Notes: generated by a model not told the origin, from the sequence alone. A stretch of DNA of 64,000 nt from Azoarcus sp. Aa7 (GCF_014822185.1 NZ_QVLR01000030.1:1-64000), one strand, 5' to 3'; positions 26,564 to 35,415 are shown, counted from the first letter of the stretch. A program made the numbers and translations.

Positions 26564-27745
26564 TCAGGCGCTGCGGGTGAGACGTCGGGCGAGCGCGATC
26601 CCGGCCAGCGACAGCAGTGTCGCGACGATGCCGACCAGGCCGAATCCGTCGAGCTGTCCGTCCGCCCCGATGCCGATCACGGCGCCGCTGAACATCGCGC
26701 CCACCCCCATGCCGAACTGGGTCGTGACGCCGTTGAGCATCATGAACGCGCCCCGCACCGGGGGGGACGGAAGGTCGGCGAGGATCGCCACCGTCGGCGT
26801 CCAGCGCGCATACACGGAGACGAAGAAGAGGCTGCTCACCACGAGCGCGCCGGCGATCGGCAGCACCGGGGCGTGCGTGGCGAGCACGATCCCGATCGCG
26901 GACAGCGCGCTGGTCGCCGCGAACACCGGAAAGCGGCCGTGGCGGTCGGCGAGCCGTCCCGCGAAGGGCGTCGTGAAGAAACTGATCGCGCCGGCCAGCA
27001 GATAGATCCACGGCAGCTGCGTCTCGGCGATCCCGACGTTCTTCACCCAGTAAGGCGCGATGTAGGCGATCACCGCGTAGCAGGACGAGGTCACGAGGAA
27101 GGTCAGGAGAAAGCCGCCCAGCGCACGGCCGCCCAGAAGCTCCCGGAACGAGGCCCGGGCCGGGGTATCCGACGCAGGTTGGAGCCGCCGTGACGGCACG
27201 GGTGGCAGGTGGCGTATGAGACCCACGAACACGCCCACCGAGATCAGCGCGACCGCGACGAAAGGCCCCTGCCAGCCCAGCGCGGCAGCCACCCAGAGCC
27301 CCGCGGGCAGCCCGATCACCGCTGACAGCGCGTGCCCGCTCATGACGCGTCCGATGGCCCCGGCCCGCTGACCGGGTACGGCGACCTCGGCGACGAGGGA
27401 CTGGATCAGCGCCGAGAGCACGCCGCCGCTCATGCCTGCGAAGACCCGTGCGCGGACCAGTTCGTCAAGGCTGCCGGCGGTCGCCGTCACGAGCAAGGAC
27501 AGCACGAAGGCCGCATACACGGCGCACAGCACTCGTCCACGGTCGAAGCGGTCGATGACGGTACTGACGAGCACGCCCGCGACAGCCGCGCTCGCCGTGT
27601 AGGCCAGCACGAGCCGGCCCAGATCGGCCGGCGTCGCGCCGAAGGCACCGATGAAGTGCGCGCCCAGCGGCATCATGACCATGAAATCGATCAGATGCGT
27701 CATGTGCGCGGCGCGCAGGACCGCGACGAGCCGGTCCCCGGTCAA
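26564..27745 (-). CDS. Major facilitator superfamily transporter
   Basis: 393 aa with about 12 hydrophobic helices. A TTG at 27745 preceded by AGGGGA is the likely start; an ATG at 27703 is the alternative. The loop between helices 2 and 3 has DRFDRGRVLCAVY, the standard MFS motif A remnant, and the second half repeats it as GRLADRHGRFPVF. Family resembles DHA1-type multidrug/arabinose efflux proteins. In this catabolic cluster it may import substrate or export a toxic intermediate; direction cannot be read from sequence. Confidence 0.83.
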   Translation of the reverse strand: MTGDRLVAVLRAAHMTHLIDFMVMMPLGAHFIGAFGATPADLGRLVLAYTASAAVAGVLVSTVIDRFDRGRVLCAVYAAFVLSLLVTATAGSLDELVRARVFAGMSGGVLSALIQSLVAEVAVPGQRAGAIGRVMSGHALSAVIGLPAGLWVAAALGWQGPFVAVALISVGVFVGLIRHLPPVPSRRLQPASDTPARASFRELLGGRALGGFLLTFLVTSSCYAVIAYIAPYWVKNVGIAETQLPWIYLLAGAISFFTTPFAGRLADRHGRFPVFAATSALSAIGIVLATHAPVLPIAGALVVSSLFFVSVYARWTPTVAILADLPSPPVRGAFMMLNGVTTQFGMGVGAMFSGAVIGIGADGQLDGFGLVGIVATLLSLAGIALARRLTRSA

Positions 27746-27757
27746 TCCATTCCCCTG

Positions 27758-28480
27758 CTACCCAACGCCGCCGCGCGGGGGCATAAGCACGTACTGGCTG
27801 GTCTGCACGACGTCGATCTTGTCCATGTCGATGAAGCGCGCGCAGCTCTCGCGCATTGCCACGACGTTCCGACGGAATTTTTCCTCGTCGCCCACGGCGT
27901 CGTAGAAGGCCCGGATGTTGCCGATCGCCTCCGGCGGGAAGCCCTCCTCGACGATCGCGTCGTACTGCGGCGCGTCGGGCGTGAGCGCCCGCGTGACCAC
28001 GTTCTGCACGTAGAGGAAGGTGTCCTGCGTGTCGATGGCGACCTGCGTGTGCGATCCGAGCCACACGTCGAGCCAGGCTTCGCGCTCGATGCGCGGCGGG
28101 CGCCGGAACAGGGCCACCTGCGCAAAGCCGGCCGTGCGCTCGCCGGGCGCGGGCAGGAAGCGCGTGTTACGGATCGGGCGCGACTCGGTCACGAGCCAGG
28201 CGGCGTAGCGCTCGCACGCGGCCGCAACGGCATCGTCGACCGGCTTGCGCAGCGCGGCGTTGGCCGAATCCACCCACACCGAGACGAATGCGTCCATCGG
28301 CACCGGCAGTGCCTGCACCGTCGGTGCGGCATCCGCAGCGTGTTCGTCGGCAACGTTCAGCTGGGCGCCGAGTACGCCCAGCGCAACGAGGCGGGGCACG
28401 AGTTCGCCGTGCAGGCGCGCGGCGAAGGCGGCCTTGTCGGTGCCTTCGCCGCGCCACAGGGCATAGATGACTTTTTCCAT
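27758..28480 (-). CDS. EthD-domain protein
   Basis: 240 aa. Two dimeric alpha+beta barrel (EthD-like) halves are visible: MEKVIYALWRGEGTDKAAFAARLHGELVPRLVALG at the start and AQVALFRRPPRIEREAWLDVWLGSHTQVAIDTQDTF in the second half. EthD domains occur in catabolic operons (ETBE degradation; polyketide tailoring) with poorly defined roles. Sits between the MFS gene and an amidohydrolase with gaps of 12 and 7 bp, so it is part of the operon. Confidence 0.75.
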   Translation of the reverse strand: MEKVIYALWRGEGTDKAAFAARLHGELVPRLVALGVLGAQLNVADEHAADAAPTVQALPVPMDAFVSVWVDSANAALRKPVDDAVAAACERYAAWLVTESRPIRNTRFLPAPGERTAGFAQVALFRRPPRIEREAWLDVWLGSHTQVAIDTQDTFLYVQNVVTRALTPDAPQYDAIVEEGFPPEAIGNIRAFYDAVGDEEKFRRNVVAMRESCARFIDMDKIDVVQTSQYVLMPPRGGVG

Positions 28481-28487
28481 GAACCGA

Positions 28488-29462
28488 TCAGCGCAACGGC
28501 GCGCGTTTGGTCGGCTCGATACCGGTCAGGCGCGCAAGGTTGAGACCCAGGATGTTGGCCTTGTCCTGCTCGGTGACCTGCGCGTAGCCCCACTTCTCCT
28601 GCAGTTCCTCGGGCATGTCGAGGTTCTTGATGTAGTCGGTGACGCGGCCGAGGTCGTCGAAAGGCAGGTCGAAGCCCAGCACGATCTTCTCGGACGTCAT
28701 CCACTGCAATGCGGTGCCGATGGTGTGATAGCCGCGGTACGGCGCGCGCTGGAACCAGCCGATGATGCCCGACAGGCTCAGGTAGAGGTTCTTGTGCTTG
28801 CCGCACAGGCCGATCAGTTCCTCAGAATGCGGCCAGCCGGCGTGGTAGGCGATGATCTTCAGATCGGGGAAGTCGAGCATCACGTCGTCGAGCTGGGACG
28901 GATGGCAATGGTTGCTCGGCTGCGGGCACACGTAGCTCATGCCGGTATGCACGGTCAGCGGCACACCCAGTTCCACGGCCTTCTCGTAGAAGGGCCACAG
29001 GCGCTTGTCGTTGAGCGGGCCGTCGTCCTCGGGCGTGTAGAGCTTGCACAGCTTGGCGCCACGCTCCTTCACGAGGTATTCGAGTTCCCAGTTCGCATGC
29101 TTGATACCGCGCTTGATGACCGGGCCGACGTTGGCCTCCAGGTACATGCGCTCCGGATAGGGCTCGATCTGCTGCAGCATGAAACCGTTGGTCGACATCG
29201 ACACAGTGCCGCCCGTGATGTCCATCATCGGCTCGCGCAGGCAGAACGCAACGTCGACGCTGGTCTTGTCCATGTACTTGATCAGCTCGCTCGCGATCGG
29301 CTGCGGCCATTCGCTGTCGAGGTCGCGGCCGGCCCAGGCACGCAGCACGCCGTTCACGCTGTCGTGGAACTGCTGCATGCCCGGGTAGTAGCCGATCTCA
29401 CTCATGGTCTGCAGGTTCATGAAGTGAAACTCGGTCATTGCGACGAAGTAATCCTTGCTCAT
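28488..29462 (-). CDS. Amidohydrolase-2 family protein (ACMSD-like fold)
   Basis: 324 aa; start MSKDYFVAMTEFHFMNL at 29462, with AGGAGA upstream. TIM-barrel metal-site residues are seen in VPLTVHTGMSY, IIAYHAGWPHSEEL and VLGFDLPFDDLGR, typical of amidohydrolase-2/decarboxylase proteins. The N-terminal HxH metal motif is not visible (FHFMN is in its place), so the metal site may be altered. Family members hydrolyse C-N or C-O bonds, open lactones, or decarboxylate. Lies between a crotonase and the EthD protein on the same strand. Confidence 0.75.
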   Translation of the reverse strand: MSKDYFVAMTEFHFMNLQTMSEIGYYPGMQQFHDSVNGVLRAWAGRDLDSEWPQPIASELIKYMDKTSVDVAFCLREPMMDITGGTVSMSTNGFMLQQIEPYPERMYLEANVGPVIKRGIKHANWELEYLVKERGAKLCKLYTPEDDGPLNDKRLWPFYEKAVELGVPLTVHTGMSYVCPQPSNHCHPSQLDDVMLDFPDLKIIAYHAGWPHSEELIGLCGKHKNLYLSLSGIIGWFQRAPYRGYHTIGTALQWMTSEKIVLGFDLPFDDLGRVTDYIKNLDMPEELQEKWGYAQVTEQDKANILGLNLARLTGIEPTKRAPLR

Positions 29463-29505
29463 GCTGCGGTCTCCTTCCCGTGGTTCGTGGCGGTGTTTGA
29501 GGGTG

Positions 29506-30285
29506 TCAGCGGCCGACGTATTCCGGCTTGCTCTTGGCTGCGAAGGCGCGGGGGCCTTCGCGCGCGTCCTCTGACGCGAAGACGCGCGCGGACATGGTCT
29601 TTTCGAGCACGAAGGCCGGTTCGTTGTTGAGCGCACGCATCGCGATTTCCTTCGCGGTGCGCACTGCGAGCGGGCCGTTCTCGCAGATGCGTTCGGCGTA
29701 GGCCAGCGCCTCGTCGAGCAGGCGTTCGGCGGGCACGACCTTGTTGATCAGGCCGATGTCGTAGGCGCGCTGCGCGTCGATGGTGTTGCCGGTGAGGAGC
29801 ATTTCCATCGCGAGCGCCCACGGGATCTGCTGCGGCAGGCGCACGTGCGAGCCGCCCGCCGGCACGACCGCCCAGCGCACTTCGGCGAGGCCGAACTTGG
29901 CGTGCTCGGCGGCAATGCGGATGTCGGTGCCGAGCAGGAATTCCAGCCCGCCCGCCACGCACACGCCGTTCACCGCGGTGATGATCGGTTTGTAGACGTT
30001 CTGGAACGGGCGCTTCGCCGGGTCTTCGTAACCCAGCGCATCACCCTCATTGAGCGCCGGAAGCGCCACCTTCAGGTCGAGCCCGGTGCAGAAGGCGCGG
30101 TCGCCGGAGGCGGTGAAGATCGCGCAGCGCAATTCGGGATCGTTGTTGTAATCCTCGAAGGCCGCCTCCAGGCCAATCAGCATCTCCTTCGTCAGCGAGT
30201 TCATCGCCTCCGGGCGGTTCATTGTGATGATCGCGATACGGCCACGCTTCTCGTAGCTCAGGCTCGCGGGCAGGTTCAGGCCCAT
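29506..30285 (-). CDS. Enoyl-CoA hydratase/isomerase
   Basis: 259 aa, standard crotonase length. RIAIITMNRPEAMNSLT, the first oxyanion loop DRAFCTGLDLKVA, the second GVCVAGGLEFLLGTD and EVRWAVVPAGGSHVRLPQQI are present. Likely hydrates an enoyl-CoA of the pathway. Separated from the DUF35 gene upstream by a palindromic repeat, which may reduce read-through, and followed by the amidohydrolase after 43 bp. Confidence 0.87.
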   Translation of the reverse strand: MGLNLPASLSYEKRGRIAIITMNRPEAMNSLTKEMLIGLEAAFEDYNNDPELRCAIFTASGDRAFCTGLDLKVALPALNEGDALGYEDPAKRPFQNVYKPIITAVNGVCVAGGLEFLLGTDIRIAAEHAKFGLAEVRWAVVPAGGSHVRLPQQIPWALAMEMLLTGNTIDAQRAYDIGLINKVVPAERLLDEALAYAERICENGPLAVRTAKEIAMRALNNEPAFVLEKTMSARVFASEDAREGPRAFAAKSKPEYVGR

Positions 30286-30331
30286 GACTTTGTCCTCACG
30301 TTGACTGCGTTATCCAATGAAAACGTCTTGC

Positions 30332-30418
30332 GTAGGGCGGAAAAGCGCAGCGCCTTCCGCCGAATGTGACTGGGATCGGTACATGCGGCGGAAGGCGCCT
30401 TCGGCTTTTCCGCCCTAC
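30332..30418. repeat. Palindromic intergenic repeat, copy 1
   Basis: The ends GTAGGGCGGAAAAGC and GCTTTTCCGCCCTAC are inverted repeats, with internal inverted arms GCGCCTTCCGCC and GGCGGAAGGCGCC. A second copy with the same ends lies at 53482-53600. The element reaches into the DUF35 gene, whose stop codon (TAG) is supplied by the repeat end. It resembles REP/MITE-like elements of betaproteobacteria. Confidence 0.8.
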
Positions 30419-30840
30419 CGGGCTGCACGGCGAAATACGGGCAAGGTCAACGCGTCGCTGACTTTCTGGAAATCGACCTCGACGGGCATCCCGATCTGCA
30501 ACTCATCGGGCGTGCAATCGACGACGCACGACAGCAGGCGCACGCCCTCCTCCATCTCGACGACGACTGGCGCGTACGGGGTCGCGGTGACGAAGGCTGG
30601 ATGCAGCGCGCGCACGACCTCCGTCCAGGTAAACACCGTGCCGCGCCCGCTGGAACGGGCCCATTCCCATTCCATCGAGCTGCAATGCGCGCAGATGTCG
30701 CGCGGCACGTGCCGATGGCGCCCGCAGCCTTTGCAGCGCTGGAAGCGCAGCTCGCGGTCGCGGCACCAGGCGTAGAACTCGCCGTGCAGGCCCGTGAGGG
30801 CGGGCACCGGCTTGTCGTAGGGCGTTGCGTGTTCGCTCAT
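30415..30840 (-). CDS. DUF35 OB-fold / zinc-ribbon protein, thiolase-like partner
   Basis: 141 aa. Zinc ribbon RCKGCGRHRHVPRDICAHC (two CxxC pairs), then the OB-fold with RGTVFTWTEVVRA and YAPVVVEMEEGVRLLSCVV. The next gene upstream, after 20 bp, is a thiolase-like protein without the nucleophilic Cys. In steroid side-chain degradation the aldolase Ltp2 needs exactly such a DUF35 partner. Its last codons (FRRAAR) and stop overlap the palindromic repeat at 30332-30418. Confidence 0.85.
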   Translation of the reverse strand: MSEHATPYDKPVPALTGLHGEFYAWCRDRELRFQRCKGCGRHRHVPRDICAHCSSMEWEWARSSGRGTVFTWTEVVRALHPAFVTATPYAPVVVEMEEGVRLLSCVVDCTPDELQIGMPVEVDFQKVSDALTLPVFRRAAR

Positions 30841-30860
30841 GGCGCTTCTCCAGGGATTCT

Positions 30861-32024
30861 TCAGCGGCGCAGGACGGCGATGCTGCCGTCGCCGAAATCG
30901 CCCCAGCCGGTGACGACGCCGATTTCGGCATCCGCCACCTGCCGTGCGCCGGCCTCGCCGCGCAGCTGGCGCACCGCCTCGACGACGTGCGAGATGCCAA
31001 GTACATGGGCCTGCGAGAGCAGCCCGCCGTGCGTATTCACCGGAAGACGCCCGCCCAGCTCGATGCCGCCGTTCTCGACGAAGGCACCGCCTTCGCCGCG
31101 CTTGCAGAAGCCGGCTTCCTCGAGCTGCTGGATCACCTCGAAGGTGAAGCAGTCGTAAATCTGTGCGAAATCGGCATCGGCAGGGGTCACGCCGGCCATG
31201 CGGAAGGCTTCCGGAGCGGCATTGGTGAGCCCGGTGCGGTGGAAGTCCGCACGGTTGGTGATCTCGTCGGCGGGATATGGCTGGCCGGCGGCGGCACCCA
31301 TGATGTAGACGGGTTTCTGCCGCAAGTCGCGCGCGCGCTCGACGGTGGTGACGATGAAGGCTGCCGCGCCGTCGGTTTCAACGCAGCAGTCGAGCAGCCG
31401 GTAGGGCGAAGCGATGTACGGCGACGCGAGGTAACCGGCCATCGTCAGCGGCTTGCCGTGCATCAACGCGGCGGGGTTGAGCTGCGCGTGCTTGCGCATC
31501 GCCAGTGCCACTGCACCGAACTGCTCGGCAGTGGTGCCGTATTCGTGCATGTGCCGGCGCGCCATCAGGGCGTACCACTGCGGCGGCGCTGTGAGGCCGA
31601 AGGGCATATAGAAGTCGCGCGCGATCTCGCCGCCGGGGATGGAATTGACGTCGTTCGCCGCCGTCTCGCGCACCCGCGCGCCGGAGTAGCCGTTCCAGCC
31701 GCCCGGCACCATCACGTAGTCGGCCGCGCCGCTCGTGACCGCCATCGCCGCCATGCGCAAAGAGCCGACCGGTGCCGCGCCGCCCATGTGCAGCGTCGCC
31801 GCGAAACGCAGGTTCTCGCAGCCCAGGCTCGCGGCGAAGGCCTCCGCCTTGCCGACGTTCGGGAAGGGCAGGATGCCGTCGATCTGCGCTGCCTTGAGCC
31901 CGGCGTCTTCCAGCGCGGCCACCGCCGCCTTCAGCTGGATGCCCATCTCGCTGAGTCCGGAGCCGGGCTTGCGGCAGAAAGGAGTTTCGCCGATGCCGAC
32001 GATGCAGGCCTTGTCCTTGAACAT
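30861..32024 (-). CDS. Thiolase-fold protein lacking the catalytic Cys (Ltp2/retro-aldolase-like)
   Basis: 387 aa, thiolase-like lipid-transfer-protein family. Where thiolases have the Cys nucleophile this protein reads TLHMGGAAPVGSLRMA, with Gly at about residue 82. The IYDCFTFEV and VNTHGGLLSQAHVLG motifs are those of the Ltp group. Ltp2 of actinobacteria, together with a DUF35 domain, is a retro-aldolase releasing propionyl-CoA from the steroid side chain. The adjoining DUF35 gene supports the same chemistry here: cleavage of a beta-hydroxyacyl-CoA with a tertiary alcohol. That function is inferred; loss of activity is the alternative. Confidence 0.8.
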   Translation of the reverse strand: MFKDKACIVGIGETPFCRKPGSGLSEMGIQLKAAVAALEDAGLKAAQIDGILPFPNVGKAEAFAASLGCENLRFAATLHMGGAAPVGSLRMAAMAVTSGAADYVMVPGGWNGYSGARVRETAANDVNSIPGGEIARDFYMPFGLTAPPQWYALMARRHMHEYGTTAEQFGAVALAMRKHAQLNPAALMHGKPLTMAGYLASPYIASPYRLLDCCVETDGAAAFIVTTVERARDLRQKPVYIMGAAAGQPYPADEITNRADFHRTGLTNAAPEAFRMAGVTPADADFAQIYDCFTFEVIQQLEEAGFCKRGEGGAFVENGGIELGGRLPVNTHGGLLSQAHVLGISHVVEAVRQLRGEAGARQVADAEIGVVTGWGDFGDGSIAVLRR

Positions 32025-32036
32025 TCGCCGGCTCTC

Positions 32037-32966
32037 CTATTTGCCCGCGGGCGCGTGCTGCGCCTCGCAATCCGCCTCGTAATTCGCGAGCAGCGCCTGC
32101 CGGGCCTCGGCCTCGCGCTGCCGGATGTCCCAGAAGCGCGCCTTGCGCTTGGCGAGAAAAGCCGCCCCGCCCTCCTTGCCTTCGGGCATGTCGAACCAGT
32201 CTGGATACATCGCTGCGGAGGTGACGCAGGACTCCTTGTAGCCGTCCATTTCCTGGTCGAAGGAAGCCTTGAGCACTTCGAGGCAGCCGGGGCTCACGGC
32301 CAGCATTTCCTCGCACCAGCGATCGACCTCGGCCTCCAGCTCGTCGAGCGGCACGACCGTATTGATCAGCCCCATCTGCAGCGCCTCGGGCGCCTTGTAC
32401 TTGCGGCACAGCATCCACATCTCGCGCGCCTTCTTGGCGCCCACGACCTTGGTCAGATACGGCACGAAGAAGCCGTCCGCCGGGGACGAGACGCGCGGGC
32501 CGGCCTGCCCGAAGATGGCGTTGTCGGCGGCAATCGTGAAGTCGCAGCAGTAGGCCATGTGGTTGTGGCCGGCGATGCAGTAGCCCTGCACCTGCGCGAT
32601 GATCGGCTTGCGCGACAGGCGCATCAGCCGGTTGTGCGGATAGCGGTTGTAGAAGGCCTCGCGCAGCCCCCAGCGCTCCCACTCGACATCCCCGCCCGCG
32701 CCGAAATGCTTGCCCTTGCCGGCGATCACGATCACGCCGATCGCGGGGTCGTGGTTCGCGTCGTAGAAGGCGCGGAACATCTCATCGACGGTCGCGAGCG
32801 TCAGCGTGTTCATCTTGTCGGGCTTGTTCAGCGTGATGCGCGCAATGCCCCCGCCCAGCTCGCCATGCATCTTCTTCTCGTAGAGGATCTCGGCGAAGTC
32901 ATCGAGCCCCTCGCCCTCCACGACACGCCACGCGCTCCACGCGGTTGGCACGTTTTCGTTCTTCAT
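32037..32966 (-). CDS. Crotonase of the BadI/MenB type (possible alicyclic ring hydrolase)
   Basis: 309 aa from MKNENVP at 32966 (GGAG upstream). The core follows BadI (2-ketocyclohexanecarboxyl-CoA hydrolase) closely: IIAQVQGYCIAG, AIFGQAGPRVSSP and KVVGAKKAREMWMLCRKY correspond to the same stretches in BadI and MenB. BadI opens a cyclohexane ring by hydrolysing a cyclic beta-ketoacyl-CoA. The first oxyanion loop KHFGAGGDVEWERWG is present, and an N-terminal extension of about 40 residues and a 30-residue C-terminal tail are extra. Ring opening is thus likely but not proven. Confidence 0.78.
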   Translation of the reverse strand: MKNENVPTAWSAWRVVEGEGLDDFAEILYEKKMHGELGGGIARITLNKPDKMNTLTLATVDEMFRAFYDANHDPAIGVIVIAGKGKHFGAGGDVEWERWGLREAFYNRYPHNRLMRLSRKPIIAQVQGYCIAGHNHMAYCCDFTIAADNAIFGQAGPRVSSPADGFFVPYLTKVVGAKKAREMWMLCRKYKAPEALQMGLINTVVPLDELEAEVDRWCEEMLAVSPGCLEVLKASFDQEMDGYKESCVTSAAMYPDWFDMPEGKEGGAAFLAKRKARFWDIRQREAEARQALLANYEADCEAQHAPAGK

Positions 32967-32995
32967 CGATTTGTCTCCGGATGCGCGCTCGGCAG

Positions 32996-34204
32996 TCAAG
33001 GAATCGCGCGCTGCGCTTTCAGGGTTTCGATCTCATCCCACTCGTAGCCGAGCAGGTCCATCAGCAGCAGCTCGGTGTCCTGCCCGAGCTGCGGGCCGAG
33101 GCAGTGGATCTCGCCGGGCGTCTTCGACAGCGTCACGGGCAGCCCGCGCACGTCGACCTCGCGCTGCACTTCCTCGCAGTACGCCTTCATGAAGTAGTTG
33201 TTGCGCCAGGCCTGCTCGTCACGCACGACGTCGGCGAGGTTGTTGACCGGACTCGCGACGACCGCTTCGGCGACGAAGGCCCGCATCAGCGCCTGATGGT
33301 CGTGCCGCAGCGTCAGCGCCTCGATGGCCGCGATCAGGGCCTCGTTGTGATCAGCCCGCAATGTGCCGGTCGCGAAGCGCGGATCGGCGTGCAGGGAAGG
33401 CGCATCGAGGGCGCGACACAGCGCGGCGAAGCGCGCGTCCTCGTTCGGTTCGCACAGAAAGACCCATTTCCCGCGCGTCGGATACACGTTCCACAGCGGG
33501 TTCTCGACCGCTTTGCGGGAGTGCTGCAGGGCCGCGTCCTGCTTGCCGGCGAGGAAGGATTGCAGGTGCGGTGCGGCGAGGAAGAGCTGCGCGCCGTACA
33601 GCGACGCATCCAGGTACTGGCCGCGTCCGGTGCGACGGCGCTGGTAGAGCGCCAGCGCGATGCCCAGCGCGGACATGATCCCGCCGTAGGCGTCGCCCGA
33701 GCCCATGCCGAGGTACACCGGCGGCTCGCCGGGCTCGCCCAGACGCGCCATCGCGCCGGTCAGCGCCTGCACCGTCATGTCGAAGGACGGCTTCGACACG
33801 CCGCCGAAGCGGCCGTAACCGGTATTGGTCGCATAGACCAGCGCCGGGTTGAGCGCGGAGAGCTTCTCGTACGACAGCCCCCAGCTCTCCAGCATTTCCG
33901 GCGCGAGATTGGACAGGAACACGTCCGACTTTTCGACGAGCCTATAGAGGATCTGGCGCCCGCCCTCGGTCTTGAGGTCGATCGCCATGCTCTTCTTGTT
34001 GCGGTTGATGACCAGGAAATACTGGTTCCAGTCGCCCACCGGCAGCGACTTGATCGAGCGCACCCCGCGCCCCTGGTCGCCGCCCTGCGGTCGCTCGACC
34101 TTTATGACCTCGGCCCCGAAATCGGCCAGATACTGCGCCGACACCGGCCCCTGGAACCACACGGTGAGGTCGATGACCCGGATTCCTTCCAATGCTTTAG
34201 CCAC
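32996..34204 (-). CDS. CaiB/BaiF-type CoA-transferase, catalytic member of a pair
   Basis: 402 aa starting at a GTG (34204) with CGGAGA upstream; longer frames run into the next gene. Motifs: GIRVIDLTVWFQGPVSAQYLADFGAEVIKVERP and the catalytic Asp in YLGMGSGDAYGGIMSALG before TGRGQYLDASL. The neighbouring homologue (34234-35415) lacks the Asp, so this is probably the active subunit of a heteromer, as in BbsEF. Operon partner of the BadI-like crotonase downstream. Confidence 0.86.
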   Translation of the reverse strand: MAKALEGIRVIDLTVWFQGPVSAQYLADFGAEVIKVERPQGGDQGRGVRSIKSLPVGDWNQYFLVINRNKKSMAIDLKTEGGRQILYRLVEKSDVFLSNLAPEMLESWGLSYEKLSALNPALVYATNTGYGRFGGVSKPSFDMTVQALTGAMARLGEPGEPPVYLGMGSGDAYGGIMSALGIALALYQRRRTGRGQYLDASLYGAQLFLAAPHLQSFLAGKQDAALQHSRKAVENPLWNVYPTRGKWVFLCEPNEDARFAALCRALDAPSLHADPRFATGTLRADHNEALIAAIEALTLRHDHQALMRAFVAEAVVASPVNNLADVVRDEQAWRNNYFMKAYCEEVQREVDVRGLPVTLSKTPGEIHCLGPQLGQDTELLLMDLLGYEWDEIETLKAQRAIP

Positions 34205-34233
34205 GAGCGTTCTCCGTTCCCGTTTGCTGTACG

Positions 34234-35415
34234 TCAGACGAGCACGCGGTCCGCGCGCAGTTGTTGGATGGCCTCTTCCGTGTAGCCGAGCAGGTCGGCG
34301 AGCACTTGGCTGCCGTGCTGGCCGACGCAGGGCGCAAGGCGGTCGAGGCGCGCCGGGCTGTCGCTCATGAAGATCGGGAAGCCGAGGCTCTTCACCGGCC
34401 CGAAGCTCGGGTGGTCGAGTTCGAGGATGTAGCGGTTGGCGAGCACCTGCGGATCGTTCGCCGGGTAGTCGAAGCGTTCGATGACGTCCGCCGACATCTG
34501 CTTTTCCTGGAACACCTGGCGCCAGTGGCTGCCGGGCTGCTCCCCTAAGGCGGCTTCGAGTTCGCGGATCAATTCGAGGCGGTTCGTCTCGGTGCGCTTG
34601 TCGTGCGTGTCGAAGCGCGGATCGTCGGCGGCGATTCCGACCGCCGCGGAAAACACCGGCCACCAGCGGTCGGTATCCGGCATCGTGAGCGTCACCCAGC
34701 GCCCGTCGGCGCTCGGATAGAGCGAGCCGGACATGGGGTTGGAGACGTCCATGCGGGAGATCGGATTGAGGAAGCGCTCCCCTTCACCGATCGCGAGGAA
34801 AGCCTGGATGTCGAGCGCCGCGCCGTACATGTTGGCGCCGAACAGCGACACGTCGACCTCCTGCCCCTCGCCGGAGCCCTGCCGATGCAGCAGCGCGGTG
34901 ACGACGCCGAAGGCCAGCATCACCGTCGCGTGCATCGCTCCCGCGCCGGTATGGATCGGCGGCTGCCCGGGCTGCGGCAGGATCGGCATCATCCCTGTGC
35001 GCGCGGCCGCGAGCTCGTCGATCGGCGGCAGGTCGGCATCCGGCCCCTGCGGGCCGAAACCGGAGATGCGCCCGAAGACGATGTCGGGGCGCAGCGCAGA
35101 CGCGCCTGCGTAGTCGATCCCCAGCGCCGCCAGTTCGTCACGCTGCCAGTCGGTAACGATGACGTCGGCCTTGGCCACGAGCTGGTGCAGGAGCGCCGCC
35201 CCCCGCTTGGTGGCGGGATCGAGCGCGACGCTCTCCTTGTTGCGGTGGATCAGGTCCGCCTCGTGGTTCCAGCGTCCGTCGGTGGGCGCGCGCAGGGGCG
35301 GCAGGTCGAGGCGGATCACACGCGCCCCGAAGTCGGCGAGGAAGGCGGCAGACAGCGAGGCGCAGAACTGCCGGGTCAGATCGAGAACGACGACATCGTC
35401 GAGGGCGCGGCTCAT
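34234..35415 (-). CDS. CaiB/BaiF-type CoA-transferase subunit without catalytic Asp
   Basis: 393 aa from MSRALDD at 35415 (AAGGA upstream). Rossmann motif VVVLDLTRQFCASLSAAFLADFGARVIRLD is normal. At the place of the catalytic Asp it reads IHTGAGAMHATVMLAFG, with Ala, 20 residues before SGEGQEVDVSL. It is therefore probably a structural or substrate-binding subunit paired with the gene immediately downstream (29-bp gap). First gene of the minus-strand cluster, with a good promoter about 60 bp upstream. Confidence 0.85.
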   Translation of the reverse strand: MSRALDDVVVLDLTRQFCASLSAAFLADFGARVIRLDLPPLRAPTDGRWNHEADLIHRNKESVALDPATKRGAALLHQLVAKADVIVTDWQRDELAALGIDYAGASALRPDIVFGRISGFGPQGPDADLPPIDELAAARTGMMPILPQPGQPPIHTGAGAMHATVMLAFGVVTALLHRQGSGEGQEVDVSLFGANMYGAALDIQAFLAIGEGERFLNPISRMDVSNPMSGSLYPSADGRWVTLTMPDTDRWWPVFSAAVGIAADDPRFDTHDKRTETNRLELIRELEAALGEQPGSHWRQVFQEKQMSADVIERFDYPANDPQVLANRYILELDHPSFGPVKSLGFPIFMSDSPARLDRLAPCVGQHGSQVLADLLGYTEEAIQQLRADRVLV

